A stretch of DNA of 64,000 nt from the NCBI GenBank assembly GCA_022559985.1, contig JAFJTR010000007.1, positions 1-64,000 on the forward strand. The letters run 5' to 3'. Below, piece after piece: positions 41,742-53,886 of the stretch. The notes beneath the pieces are model-generated. The model did not search any database and was not told the DNA's origin. It worked only from the letters and a program-made list of their open reading frames with translations. This stretch comes from Parastagonospora avenae f. sp. tritici 18332-5 (Eukaryota; Ascomycota; Dothideomycetes; Pleosporales; Phaeosphaeriaceae). Made by a program: the position numbers and the translations under genes. Each line of letters opens with the position of its first letter. The stretch's first letter is position 1.

Positions 41742-43028
41742 GACAACTACAAATGTTGATCCTGCCGCGGAAGCAAATGGGGCCTTCCTTCATACGTTGT
41801 GCTTGGGGCTGGCAAAATGCGATGATGGCGTATTCTGTCTGACTCGTTCTTGTGTCACGACATTGCTGGCAGAGTCGACCCAACACGGCCAATGCGACTC
41901 TATGTTTGGGCAGCGCAGATATACCGTATCCCATGCTTGGATTAATCGGTGCCAGCAGGGCGGCGCATGGGCGTGATTATTAGATGTATTCTTGAGATAC
42001 CCTTGCTTCTACCGCATCAATCAGAAGATAGTATTCTGTATCGACATGGACCTACTGTAACAGACGTGCATACTTGTCAGCAGCTCGCCGTTGCACAGCG
42101 CATGCTCGCTTGCTTGCCACGGTGCACAAAGATGGGCCAGTCTGTGCATAGTATTAATTGTGCGACGTCGGCTGAAATGGTGACCCAGGTGTCGGGAGAC
42201 CACGACTCCACGAGGCAGCGGTGGATGTGTTTCGAGAAGAAGGCAAATTGATGAGAGGCTACCGAGACGGGCTTCGACTTGGACTGCACTTGGACAGTCC
42301 GGGCCGGGTGGCTTCGTACACAGATGCGGTGTGTCAGGCCAGTGCCGCTAAGGCCACGCTCCTCAAGATTGCTGAAACCACGGCAGAGTGGAGAGGCGGG
42401 GAGCAACGCGTCTGTGCGACCAACAGGTGCCGGGTCATGGGTGAGCGGCCGTGAGAGTGGCAGTAAGCAGTGGTTGTCGTGGGTTGCTTGTCTGCCGCCG
42501 GTGCTGTCATTATTGCTGTTACTACCTAGGTATCAAATGGTCAATCACGGTGTATCTGGCTTGGTGAGGTCACGCATGCGGTCTGATACTGCCGGGATAA
42601 CCCAGCAGCTCTACCCGTGGATGGTACTCCGTACTGTGTACACTCACTTTTTAGGGCCCAGGCGCGAGTGAAGGCTGCATTAGTTAGTTGCATAGCTGTC
42701 GCCTTCCGATATGCAGCCAGCGGCGTCGACTTTTGCTGTCAGCGCAGTACTCCTAGTGTTTCTGCTGTTACAGCAGGCTTGCCGCCGCTGCTAGATACCT
42801 TGGAGTCCAGTCTTTTGTTTTCTTTGCTTCTTCTTCTTCTTCTTCTTCTTCTTCTTCTTCTTCATCTTCTCCCTCTACAGCCCTCTGTGCTCGCCGCATC
42901 ACCGACACAGCACGAGCGCATCGCACGCTCACCACGATCGTCCAGTACGGTTCTAGCGCGGCCACAGCAAACAGGTGTCCCAGGCCCGCAACCCAGGCCC
43001 TTGGTCCGCCGCCAACAACAGCAAAACC
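41742..43028. other. Intergenic region, about 1.3 kb
   Basis: 3' flank of the ELMO gene and promoter of the next gene. ORFs on both strands are short and without family features. A CTT microsatellite lies at 42826-42863. Confidence 0.4.
42826..42863. repeat. CTT/GAA trinucleotide microsatellite
   Basis: About eleven tandem CTT units between GCTT and CATCTTCTCC, 170-200 bp upstream of ATG 43029. On the minus strand the tract reads as poly-Glu, but there is no gene there. A polypyrimidine tract of this kind is common in fungal promoters and 5' UTRs and is likely length-polymorphic. Confidence 0.85.
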
Positions 43029-44676
43029 ATGCTTACTGCCATCGGAGACGGAGCCATAGCCATGAGGAGACGCGCAAAGCCAAAGAGGAGTGTTCCGCCA
43101 CTACAGCAGGCCGAGTTCGACGCGCTACCTGATTCAGTCCAGTAGGTGCAGCCCGGCCCATGTGATTTGCCGGCGATTGTGATGGGAGATAGGGGTGGTG
43201 CGTTGGCGTTGGCGGACCCCACCAGAATCATTGTACCTTGCAGCAGCTCCAGTTGGACTTTATGCTAATATCCCGTGCTTCTGCAGGAGAAAGTATTTCT
43301 CGTCCCTGGAAAAGCTCCAGATCCGGCAAGCGAGTGCGGATCAGCATGGCTCAGAGCACTCGGTCTCGTCGCGCGCAGATTCATCTACACCTCTGTGCCC
43401 CTCTGTGACCCCAGGCACCCGCCGCAATCCCAAGCCAGACCACCCGCCGCACAGCCCCGCCGTCTCGCAACAGGAGCTGGATTTTTTCTTCTCGCTGCCT
43501 GAGAAGCTCCGCAAAGTGCACTATTCGCGGGAAGAGCAGGCCGTGCTGCTTGGCCGGTGCGAACAGGCGTTCCTGGCCCTAGACTACGACGGCCACCTTG
43601 AGCGTGCACAACAACGCTTCAGCGACTTCCACTTTGGCTTCCAGCGAGACCCGTACCACACTTCGGACCCGCCCCGCCAGCCCTCACCAGCACCCTCATT
43701 CAAATCCACCGCATCCTGGTCGCTAACCCCGAGTCGATCATTTCTTAGCCCCTCGGCGCAAGAGAAGGAAGACGCAGAAAGTAGCCTCTTCTACCTCGAC
43801 ATCATGAGTCCAACCTCTTCCAAGCGGCCAACCCCCCAGTCTGCAGTCAGACGGACCATGTCTCTCACCTCCTCGTCCATGCAGTACTCTTCTTCGTCGG
43901 CTGTGCTCGTCGGCCATCCGGTTGGCTTCCCCTCAGCACCCGGACCCTCCATTCACCAGCGCGCACATTCCTCGTCACTATCAGGGCGGAGATCGTTGCA
44001 AACACCAACACCACCTCTCTTCGATCCCGAGGCCACCCACTATTCGGACCCCGAGGCAAGAAAAAAGCTACGCACCTACCTCGCTTCTCCTCAAAAATTC
44101 GACGAGGCGATAGAGTTTGGCTTCCCTTCAACAGCCGGTGAAGACTCCGTCGCCCCTCACTTCCAGCTACCGCCCATCACCAGCCACTCTCGCAAGTTCA
44201 GTCGAGACATGCACACCTTCCTGCGCGATGGCAAGCTGTCGTTCTTTGAGGACGTTGGCCGCGACAACCAGGGCCTCGAGTCTGACGACGACTCCGTGCC
44301 TGACGTGGAATCACCCACCACCCCGTCGAGCACTGGGCATTCCTTCCGTGTGCACACTCGCCAGATCTCGCATTCGAAGCTTTGCAATGACGATCTTTCC
44401 GGCCTCTCTCCCTTGCACACATCGGCTGGTCACTTCAATCGCGAGATGACTCTCCGCATGACTCTGACCCGGCCTGATCTGCGAGCTGACGAGGATCAAC
44501 TGTACGGCTGGCAAGCAACAAGCCCAAAAGTCCCCAGAGACGACCCCTTGGCTTTGGAAGATCTTGTCTTCTCCGACGACGTGACTGGTACCAAGGGGGC
44601 ATTCTACGTCAAGCCAAAGCCTCGCGGTAACCTGGTCACACGCATGCTCAAGCGAGCAAGCCTGAAGGGCCGTTGA
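43029..44676 (+). CDS. Unrecognised Ser/Pro-rich protein, 500 residues
   Basis: Exons 43029-43141 and 43287-44676 (145-bp intron, GTAGGT...TGCTAATAT...CTGCAG) join in frame. Exon 1 gives a basic N-terminus (MRRRAKPKRSVPPLQQAEFDALPDSVQ) continuing RKYFSSLEKLQIRQAS. The one ordered-looking stretch is SQQELDFFFSLPEKLRKVHYSREEQAVLLGRCEQAFLALDYDGHLERAQQRFSDFHFGF, probably helical. The rest is Ser/Thr/Pro-rich and disordered, with a conserved-looking acidic patch (FFEDVGRDNQGLESDDDSVPDVESP), LTRPDLRADEDQLYGWQ, and a basic C-terminus (RGNLVTRMLKRASLKGR). No signal peptide or membrane segment. I do not recognise a family; phosphorylation-regulated scaffolding is only a guess. Confidence 0.75.
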
Positions 44677-47600
44677 TCGATGCAGCCTTTACTCTCTGCT
44701 TCAAATCGCCGCGTGGTTGACTTTTCTTGTGGCACTCTTGTCGTATGGCGGACGACACGATGGATTGCTAGCGTCCTGATCCCAGCAGCCCACGACTAGC
44801 AACCTTGCGCTTCGACATTTTACTTTTTGCTACACTACTTATCTCTGTTTACACTTCGGCGACCACGCTGCTGCACTTCAGCGAGCATTTCCTAATTTCT
44901 GCACACCTGGCTCCGTCACGGCTTGGCAATGTATGTACGATCACGATGCATGAATGAGGCGTTTTCCTTCATTTCAACCACGTTTTTGGTGGCTTAGCGA
45001 CACTACGAAAAAGTTGATACCCCATAATGGCATACCTCAAGACGTCCAGACAGACGATCTTTTCCATATCTCCAGATGAATTTCAATTCGCATTGAAAGC
45101 CACTTAACATCAATATTACGATTTCGCCCCACTTACCCTTGCCTGCGGGCGCTCGAGTCAGCAAAAGCGCAATACTTACCCTGATTCGATATCGCCGACC
45201 ATTGGAAGTAGTCTACCTTGTGATTCCTACCTGGTCGTAATGAATCAATCCTAAGATTAGCTCGGTAGGGCAAGATGCAGCACTCATGAATCGTCTCAAC
45301 ACTGAGGCGCTTGAGGCGCACGGCAGGCAGCATACCAGTCAGGGCTTCCCTGTCGCAGCGAAGAGAATGCGCCAGGACATTCAACGGAATGGACATGGCC
45401 GTCAAGCGAGACAGCCGCGATTTGGGCAGGCTGGATATAATTCCCTGCCCCACAGATCTGGAGTTTCCACATTTTTCGCTTGCTCGAGTTATATCTGACC
45501 CAGCTATTGACCAGGACTAGCATGACCGTCTACAAATTGCACGTTCCCTACTTTGCGAGCGCCTTCCTGATAAGAGCTCATGTCACATGGTCTAGAAAGA
45601 GGTGTTTCTTGAAACAGCCGTATCCACAACTACGCCACGGATACTGTTGCTTCCATGCGCCACCCATTCTTCCGGCGATATACCGTTCGCAGTATTGCAG
45701 GGGACCACTCTGCCTGTTTTCCTATACCCCACTCTGCTTCGAGCTGTATTACCCACCCGACAAATAGTGGTCAACTTCAGTACCCGTCACAGCAGTCACC
45801 GTACCCGACTTGGTGTTGATATAGCTGCGTGTAGGTATTGCACATGCAGCACACGTTTTGAAGCGAGTCAGATGCCAATCTTCCAGAGAAGGAGAAAGAA
45901 GTACGACGACCTCGTTACCTCAGCTTCGCATCAGCACGCAGTGCCATAACAAGAGACAGCATGCCAATGCGATAGCATGACAACAGTTTGAGTACTTTGT
46001 CTGCTCAACATTACGCCACGGGCAATTGGCATAGATAATAGACTCCATCTCCATCCTCTATTTGACCATAGCAAGTACCGCAATCCATTCAATAGAAAGG
46101 GTGCATGATACCTATTGACTTGGTAACGCACTAGACTCGGCTATTTCCGATGATGCAGCTAACAAAGAACTGGAACGTTGGTGACAACCCGCTTGACTCG
46201 TCCAGCAGGTTCGCACGACTCGACATGACGATACCGGACAGATGCGTACAGTAGTCAATTGAAGAGGTCATCACAACAGGCTGTGTTGATCTCAGTCACC
46301 TGCATGCGCGGAGGTGAAGACAGCCTTGGTGATGTCTGAAACATAGCGTACCATTTCTTCGATCCGTCGGTGTTAGGTGGAGCCTGGCGCACGCTACAGT
46401 AGTAGTCAATAACGAATGCGATGGCCCCTGTGTGGAGTTTTTGGGGCAGCGAAGTGGCAACTACCGCAGGAGGCTGGAGGTTCGCTGTCTCACAAGGCGA
46501 GGTGGTGATCTGGTTCGCGATGCCGTCATCACCCGTATGTCTGGTAGGTACCCACCAACCGGTGAAGTGAAATAGCTTGTAACGCGGACAGTTGTTTTGG
46601 CCTTTCAATGGTGCCACAATTCAGTATAGAAGCCAAGATATTGTCGAGGTAGACAGATGTACTGAGCCTTCGCTACGAGCATGTCACTACAAGTGCCGCG
46701 AGCTGCACTTTGAAACCATGACGAGAAGTATCATACGATCTCAGCATACAGGTCCATCGCCAGACCAAGAGGTAGCGCACTTGAACAGGCAACACTACCT
46801 AAACGACTGCAGGTCGATGGAATAGATTAGTGGCACAGCTTGCCGGTCTGAGAATTACCTGCAGAAGGAGACCTCCTATCTGAAGCTTGACAAGCTCTTT
46901 GAAGCGCTTCCCCCAGGCGCTCTTGAGAATCTCGGGACGTATGTAGAAGGGCAGATGAAGGTTAGCCGTGTTTTGATAGTAATCAAGGTGCGATTATTTT
47001 ATCGCATCTTTTGACAAGCACACATAACCTAGACCTTGCCTTTGAGGCAATAATGAACAGGCCAGACGGCAGAGAGAATGATCATGATGATCAAACACTG
47101 TTCAGGTCCAGCGTCAGCAGTCCTACTTCATCGGCAGTCAGATGTTCTCCACAAGTTCGTCCCGCCTCCACAATTACCGCGGACTGCTGATTATAAGCAA
47201 TCAACCTGACAATCACCAAAATGGCTCGCCCCAGATCCACCCGGCAAACCCCCGTTGTCACCCAAACCGACCAAGACGAGTAACTGTCTCAATAAATTCT
47301 CGATGATTTGAGAAACATTATATTTTCCGTAGGCGAGTACGTTCGCTTCGGCATATCCAATGTACTAACGTAACCGGGGTCTACAGCAGAATTCATGCGT
47401 TGCATGCACAAGCATGATGTACTCCACACTACCACGCAGGTCCATGGCGCGAGCTGATGTTCGCAGCTTCATCAAGGTTGCTTGCGTTAGTGGCACATGT
47501 CAGCGCAGGCGACCATGACCATATTTGGTTATACAGGCTTTAGCGGCAAAGCTGCAGCGTGTATGAAGACACCTGATGCAGTAAAAGGGTCCACAGAAAA

Positions 47601-47698
47601 ATGGTTGCGCTTCAACAGCTCTTCATTATTCGTGGTATTTTATCTTTGCGACTGACGATCATGTATATGCCCTGTCATACTTATCACGCCATTTCCTT
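44677..47698. other. Gene-poor 3-kb region
   Basis: The longest gap in the gene-rich part. No intact gene seen. All ORFs are under 125 codons without family features. One open stretch (46828-47009, plus strand) reads ...ACRSENYLQKETSYLKLDKLFEALPPGALENLGTYVEGQMK and then a GTTAGC donor-like sequence; its composition is protein-like and it may be an exon or relic. A 20-codon ATG ORF at 47221 (MARPRSTRQTPVVTQTDQDE) also stands alone. No transposon ends or tRNA recognised. Confidence 0.4.
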
Positions 47699-49502
47699 TT
47701 ACCTCGACAAGGCAATGTCGTCAATTCGCAGAATCATCTTGACCGTCTCAGCAGCCAGCTCAATGGCGCTGGTGCTGACCAACAAGGGCTGCAGAACGTT
47801 CTCCTCTGCAATGTCGTTCTTCACACCCCCACTCTTGATGCTGATGCCCGCATTTCGCTGATCCTGTGCGTGCCTGTGCCTTAGCTCGGTGACGACCTTG
47901 ATGCTGTTGAGACCCGCGTTCTCGGCAAGTGTGGTGGGGATGACCTCCATGGCGTCTGCGAAAGCTTTCCAGCAAATGCTTTCGGTTCCTGAAAGTTCCC
48001 GCGCGCGAAGGGACAGCTGATGTGCGATTTCAATCTCCGGGGCACCACCACCTGCAAGCAGAGCCTTCTTTTTGACTAATGAGCGGATGGCGCAGTGTGC
48101 GTCATGTAGAGAGCGCTCAGTCTCGTCCAAAATGAGGTTGTTGGCGCCACGGCAGACAATGGAGACTGTGTTGACAGCAGACTTGACGCCGGAGATCTTC
48201 ACGTAGCGTGCACCAGATGCCTGCACCTCCTCGACAAGATCCGCTGAGCCAAGCTTGTCCTCGGTGAAAGAGTCGATGTCGGCGATGGGCTTGCAGCCAG
48301 TGCTCTTGCAGATGAACTCGATCTCGTCGCGCTCAATGTCCTTGATGACAAGAATCTTGAGTTTTGACAAGAAGTGCAGACTGAGGTCGTTTACGGCGTC
48401 GCGCAGGATAGACTTTTGAATAAAGAGGACGTTGCACTTGGCCTTCTGGATCTTCTTGACCATGTTCAGCAGATATGTGCGCTCCTCCTTGAGAATCTTA
48501 TCCATTTGCCTGTAGTCGTTGACGACAATCTGGTTCTCCATGTCTGGTTTTGGCGGGCTGAGCTGGAACTGGATCAAGCCTATCCGTGCCTTCTCTTTTA
48601 TTGTGGGCCCTCCTGCACTCTTGACTACGGGCTGGTTGAGCACGAGTCCGTCAATCATCTCGCTGTCCTCAATGGTTCCGCCGGCCTTCTTGATCATCCT
48701 GATGTTCTTGAGGTCGACGTTATCGGCAGTCTTGGGGTCAATGACCTTCAGTACCGAGTCTACAGCCATGATGGGCAGCTTGGGCTCTTGTGCGACGATT
48801 TTCGAGGAGAGGGCGGTGACGGCGGTCTTGAGGAGGACCTGCCTATCTGCGAGGTTGATGGGGATCGACATGCCCTCGAGAATCTTTATCGCCTCCTGTG
48901 CTGCGCGCTGGAAAGCCTCTGAGATGACGGTGGGGTGGATGCCCTTGCCCAGTAACCGCTCGGCTGCGCCCAGCAGACTGCCTGCAATGACGACAACGGA
49001 TGTCGTGCCGTCTCCAGCTTCGATGTCCTGGGCGTGCGCGAGGTCGACGAGCATCTTTGCCGACGGGTGCATGACACTCATCTGGTTCAACATGGTCGCG
49101 CCGTCGTTTGTGATCATGGTCTCGCCTTTGCCGGTTTGGATCTGGATGAGGTCAGAATTGACACTCTCATGGTCATTGGCTCTTCCATACCATCTTGTCC
49201 ATGCCTTTGGGTCCCAACGACTGCCAGTGTGTTAGTTGTTGTCCACTCCCCGCACCAGCTCAGCGGAACGTACAGTTCGGATCGCATCGGACACCGCTGT
49301 GGGGTTTTGTCAGCGTGAAACTCTAGTATATACATCTGAGAGCACCGTACCTCTTGCGGCTATGATGTTGGCGCTGCGAACAGCTCTGGGCTTCTCCTTG
49401 TCCTGCGGCCTGGGTTAGTTGCCTGTCCTCAAGCTCTCTGAGGCGGCTTCGCACCTTGAACGCAGCATTTCCGCTTCCGCCGTTTGCAACTTGAGCTGCC
49501 AT
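47699..49502 (-). CDS. cct4: CCT/TRiC chaperonin delta subunit (CCT4)
   Basis: Five exons: 49502-49455, 49402-49351, 49296-49274, 49220-49191 and 49141-47699, total 531 residues, the family length. The spliced N-terminus reads [69 protein letters not shown]. The ATP-hydrolysis motif [12 protein letters not shown] and the delta-subunit blocks ([59 protein letters not shown] at the C-terminus) identify CCT4. It is one of eight subunits of the cytosolic chaperonin folding actin, tubulin and other proteins. The four introns are packed in the first 360 bp, a common fungal layout. It is divergent from RPT1. Confidence 0.95.
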
Positions 49503-49819
49503 CTTGGGTTTTACGGGGAAAGCAAGACGGGTAGAGGGTATCGTGGGGTGTTTGGTGGGGTTGTCGAACTTTTGGGACGCGCGAACTTTGGAATTTCCGC
49601 GCGCTGTTCCGCCAAGGCCAGTCCTAGCTCCGACTCGCCGTGGAGTGCACCTGCACCTGCATCATTACAAACATCCACCTCCGCCCGCACACCTTCACCC
49701 GCCTCCGCCATCAACACCTGCCCAGACTATCCCTGCGGGACCGTAGCTCCAGCACCCTTATATTCCGCACATCATACACCCCTCCAGTCCCCGGTCCACG
49801 CCGCCGCCGCGCCCGCACG
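49503..49819. promoter_or_regulatory. Shared divergent promoter CCT4 / RPT1
   Basis: 317 bp separate the two ATGs. Both products serve protein quality control, so a shared promoter is functionally plausible. I looked for the yeast proteasome element GGTGGCAAA and did not find it. The region is CT/CA-rich near RPT1 (CACCTGCACCTGCATC, CACCTTCACCCGCC), typical of fungal 5' leaders. Confidence 0.5.
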
Positions 49820-51240
49820 ATGCCCTCCGCCACGGGCCAGAGCTGGGAGAAGTACCAGAAGAACTTCGCCGACGACGAGGTCGAGGAGAAGAAGATCACA
49901 CCTCTCACCGATGAGTAGGGTCACGTGGCGCTCGTAGTCGAGGTGCATGCTAATGCTGGACCAGGGACATTCAAGTGCTGAAGACGTATGGCGCAGCACC
50001 CTACGGCGCGGAGCTCAGGAAGCTCGAGAAGGAGATCAAAGACAAGCAGTCGACAATCAACGAGAAGATCGGCGTAAAGGTAGCTATTCCCAGCACCCGT
50101 GTCCGTGAAGCAACGGCTCACCAGCAGTAGGAATCAGACACCGGTCTCGCACCACCACATCTCTGGGACATCGCCGCCGACCGGCAACGCATGCAAGAAG
50201 AACAGCCCCTCCAAGTCGCCCGCTGCACCAAGATAATACAGGACGAGAAGGACTCGGAGAAGAGCAAATATGTCATCAACGTGAAGCAGATCGCCAAGTT
50301 CGTCGTCAACCTCGGAGACCGCGTGTCACCCACAGACATCGAGGAGGGCATGCGCGTCGGCGTCGACCGGAACAAGTACCAGATTCTGCTTCCCCTGCCG
50401 CCCAAGATTGATCCCTCGGTTACGATGATGACGGTCGAAGACAAGCCCGACGTCACCTATGGAGATGTTGGAGGCTGCAAGGAGCAGATCGAGAAGCTGC
50501 GAGAAGTCGTCGAGATGCCCCTCCTGTCGCCAGAGCGCTTCGTCAATCTGGGTATCGACCCACCAAAGGGTGCACTGCTCTACGGGCCCCCAGGAACCGG
50601 AAAGACGCTCTGCGCCCGAGCTGTTGCCAATCGAACAGACGCCACCTTCATTCGTGTCATCGGTTCCGAGCTTGTTCAAAAGTACGTTGGTGAGGGAGCA
50701 AGGATGGTCCGCGAGCTGTTCGAGATGGCGCGGACCAAGAAGGCCTGTATCATCTTCTTTGACGAAATCGATGCTGTCGGTGGAGCCCGTTTCGACGACG
50801 GTGCAGGAGGAGACAACGAGGTTCAACGTACCATGTTGGAGCTGATCACACAACTTGACGGCTTCGACGCGCGTGGAAATATCAAGGTCATGTTTGCTAC
50901 CAACAGACCTTCAACACTCGACCCCGCTCTCATGCGTCCCGGTCGTATCGACAGAAAGATCGAGTTCTCCCTACCCGATATGGAGGGTCGCGCCAACATT
51001 CTCCGCATCCACGCCAAGAGTATGAGCGTAGAGCGCGACATTCGTTGGGAGCTCATTTCGCGTCTGTGCCCCAACAGCACTGGTGCCGAGCTGAGAAGTG
51101 TGGCCACCGAGGCAGGCATGTTCGCTATTCGAGCGAGGAGAAAGGTCGCAACCGAGAAGGACTTCCTGGCTGCCGTCGATAAGGTCATCAAGGGCAACCT
51201 AAAGTTCAACTCGACCGCGACCTACATGCAGTACAACTAA
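49820..51240 (+). CDS. rpt1: 26S proteasome regulatory ATPase subunit Rpt1
   Basis: Exons 49820-49914, 49965-50079 and 50131-51240 give 439 residues. The N-terminus [32 protein letters not shown] leads into a coiled coil ([20 protein letters not shown]) and an OB region. The AAA+ domain has Walker A GPPGTGKT (from Gly222), Walker B IIFFDEID (Asp281-Glu282), the pore loop Tyr in [14 protein letters not shown], the arginine-finger region [22 protein letters not shown], and C-terminus YMQYN. These match Rpt1/PSMC2 (subunit 7). It unfolds and feeds substrates into the 20S core in nucleus and cytosol. The second intron uses GTAGCT...CAGCAGTAG. Confidence 0.95.
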
Positions 51241-51623
51241 GCTCTGGATGATGGACAGAGTTTAGATTTGCTAGAGCCTTTGTATGAATACACTATGAAC
51301 ATGCGCTCGTCCCTGGACCGAGTGCGAAGCTTTTATGCATATCTTTTAGAAAGTTTCACAAGTCCTGCCCTCAATTGCGCTGTCATTTTTATTTTTTTAG
51401 CTGATTCTGTTCATAACATGTGTGCGTACCATGGTTTATCAGGTCATGATCTTGTCAAACCCTTTGATGTACACAACGAGTAGACAGGTCGTATATGCAA
51501 ATTGTTTCCAAAAAACCGTATTGCTTCACTTCGATCAATCAACTATGCAATATACATACAATACGGGACTAATATCCTTTCTCATTGCTTCTTCTCCTTG
51601 TCCCTCCGCACAACGATTCTTCT
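51241..51623. other. Convergent 3' region between RPT1 and SDH1
   Basis: AT-rich convergent spacer with both 3' UTRs. Contains T-runs (about 51386-51399). No coding region of its own. Confidence 0.5.
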
Positions 51624-53886
51624 CTAGTATGTACGCTTGAAAGGCGGTACAGCCTTGCACTCGTTCTCGTCCAGCGTGGTACCCACGACCTTCCTGTATC
51701 CCAACTCGGTCTTGCCATGTGGCTGCTTCTGCCACGACAAAGTGTGCTTCATCCACTTCTCATCATCACGGTCGGGGTAGTCCTCACGAGCGTGCGCTCC
51801 TCTTGACTCCTGGCGGTTGGCGGCTGATTCAGCTGTCTGCACGGCGCAAGTGAGCAAGTTTCGAAGCTCCAGAGTCTCAACAAGGTCAGAGTTCCAGATC
51901 ATGCTGCGGTCCTTGATACCAACATCGGCGAACTGAGAGTCGACCTCGTTGATCTTCTTGACACCCTCGTCGAGCGATTCCTGGGTACGGAAGACAGCGA
52001 CATCAGTCTGCATGACTTTTTGCATAGCGAGGCGGACTTCAGCGGTGGACTTAGAGCCCTCAGATGTGCGGATCTTGTCGAGAACGGCGATTGAATCGGC
52101 TCCGGCGTCCGCGGCAACGGCATCAGCCTTCTGACCGGGGCTGAAGTTGTCACGGATGGTGTGAGAAACGGCACGGCCGAAGACGATGAGATCGAGCAGA
52201 GAGTTGGCACCAAGACGGTTGGCACCGTGGACGGAGACAGATGCGGCCTCACCGCAGGCGAAAAGACCTGGGACGACCTGGTCGTTACCCTTGGCATCCT
52301 GGGTGATGACCTCGCCGGTGTACTTGGTTGGGATACCGCCCATGTTGTAATGGACAGTGGGTAGAACGGGAATGGGCTGCTTGGTGACATCGACACCAGC
52401 GAAAATCGCAGCGGTCTCGGAGATACCAGGCAGACGCTCGTGGAGAACCTCAGGTGGCAAGTGGCTCAACTGAAGGTAGATGTGGTCCTTCTCAGGTCCA
52501 ACACCACGTCCCTCGCGGATCTCAAGGGTCATGGAACGGGAGACAACATCACGAGAGGCAAGATCCTTGGCAGTTGGTGCGTATCGCTCCATGAACCGCT
52601 CGCCCTCGGAGTTAAGGAGGTAACCACCCTCTCCGCGAGAGCCTTCCGTGATCAAGCATCCAGCGCCGTAGATACCGGTAGGATGGAACTGAACGAATTC
52701 GAGATCCTGGTTGGGAAGTCCGGCGCGAGCAACCATGGCCATACCGTCACCGGTACAGGTGTGTGCAGATGTACAGGAGAAGTAAGCACGTCCGTAACCT
52801 CCAGTAGCCAGAACCGTGTTCTTTGCGATAAACCTGTGGATTGTGCCGTCTTCCTGGTTGTATGCGACAACACCCTTGCAGACACCGTCTTCCATGATCA
52901 GATCAGTTGCAAAGAACTCGATGAAGTACTTGGTGTTGTGTCGTAGAGATTGTCCGTAGAGAGTGTGGAGGAGAGCGTGGCCAGTTCGGTCAGCAGCAGC
53001 GCAGCACCGGTATGCCTGGCCACCTTTTCCATACTTTTGGGATTGTCCACCGAACGCACGCTGGTAGCTATGTCGAGTTAGTACGCTAGCAAGAGATTGC
53101 CGCGGTATAGACATACATCTTGCCGTCGTCTGTTCTCGAAAATGGGCAGCCGTAGTTCTCGAGCTCAATTACAGACTGGGGCGCCTCTCGGGTCATGTAG
53201 TGAATAGCGTCCTGGTCACCTAGCCAATCTGAGCCCTTGACGGTGTCGTACATATGCCACCGCCAGTCATCCTCGTGCATGCTGGAAACTTGGTCAGACT
53301 CTGTTCCTTATTCGACCTCTTGTCTTGCCACTCTACATACTTTCCGAGCGCGGCATTGATGCCTCCCTGTGCGGCCACGGTATGCGACCGGGTAGGGAAG
53401 AGCTTCGAGATACACGCAGTGTTGAAGCCAGCTTCAGCGAGACCAAAGGCCGCTCGCAGACCCGCCCCCCCAGCGCCGACAACGATGGCGTCATACTCGT
53501 GATCGATGACGGGGTATTTCTGAGAGATAAAGCCGGATGCCTCCTTCGCCCTCAGATTGCCGGTGCCGAATATGCGTGCCGCGGGTCGTGTCGATGAAAA
53601 AGCTCGTGATGGTGTGCGGATGCTCTTTGTGAGCTATGTCCTGAATTAGCAATTGGTCTACATGCAGTTGTGGCGCGTTCCGCAGAGTCCAAATATTTGG
53701 AGAAGACGGTTGAGGCGCATCTTGAAGTCGTGGCTCTTGATTTGAAGTGTCCCACGGCGTGGCACACGCCTCTGTGCGGCGGGCCATCGGACATGAGGAA
53801 GATCGTGAGGGCGGCGTGCGCCTTGGACATAGTGCGAGACTCACCTGGCTAGCGAACTGGGTTCGACGCATCCTGAGGCAACTCAT
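51624..53886 (-). CDS. sdh1: Succinate dehydrogenase flavoprotein subunit, mitochondrial (complex II)
   Basis: Exons 53886-53845, 53633-53341, 53281-53117 and 53067-51624 (introns 211, 59 and 49 bp) give 647 residues. The presequence [36 protein letters not shown] is basic and acid-free, for mitochondrial import. FAD binding: [25 protein letters not shown]; the covalent-FAD His lies in [18 protein letters not shown], completed by splicing. Active-site blocks: [65 protein letters not shown]. The C-terminus ends [17 protein letters not shown]. It oxidises succinate to fumarate in the matrix and passes electrons through SDH2 to ubiquinone. Confidence 0.95.

Noticed and set aside
41722..41980. 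Further exon of the ELMO gene after a GGTAAGA donor at 41736
   Set aside because: The frame ends naturally at TAA 41739-41741 after the PH domain and downstream sequence has no matching domain; kept as the stop.
44677..47698. tRNA or rRNA gene in the large intergenic gap
   Set aside because: No A-box/B-box pair (GGTTCGANTCC-like) with a foldable cloverleaf was seen by eye; GGTTCG occurrences near 46208 and 46510 lack the rest.
48374..49235. Long plus-strand ORFs opposite CCT4
   Set aside because: The minus strand encodes CCT4 with full motifs; the plus-strand frames have no recognisable features.
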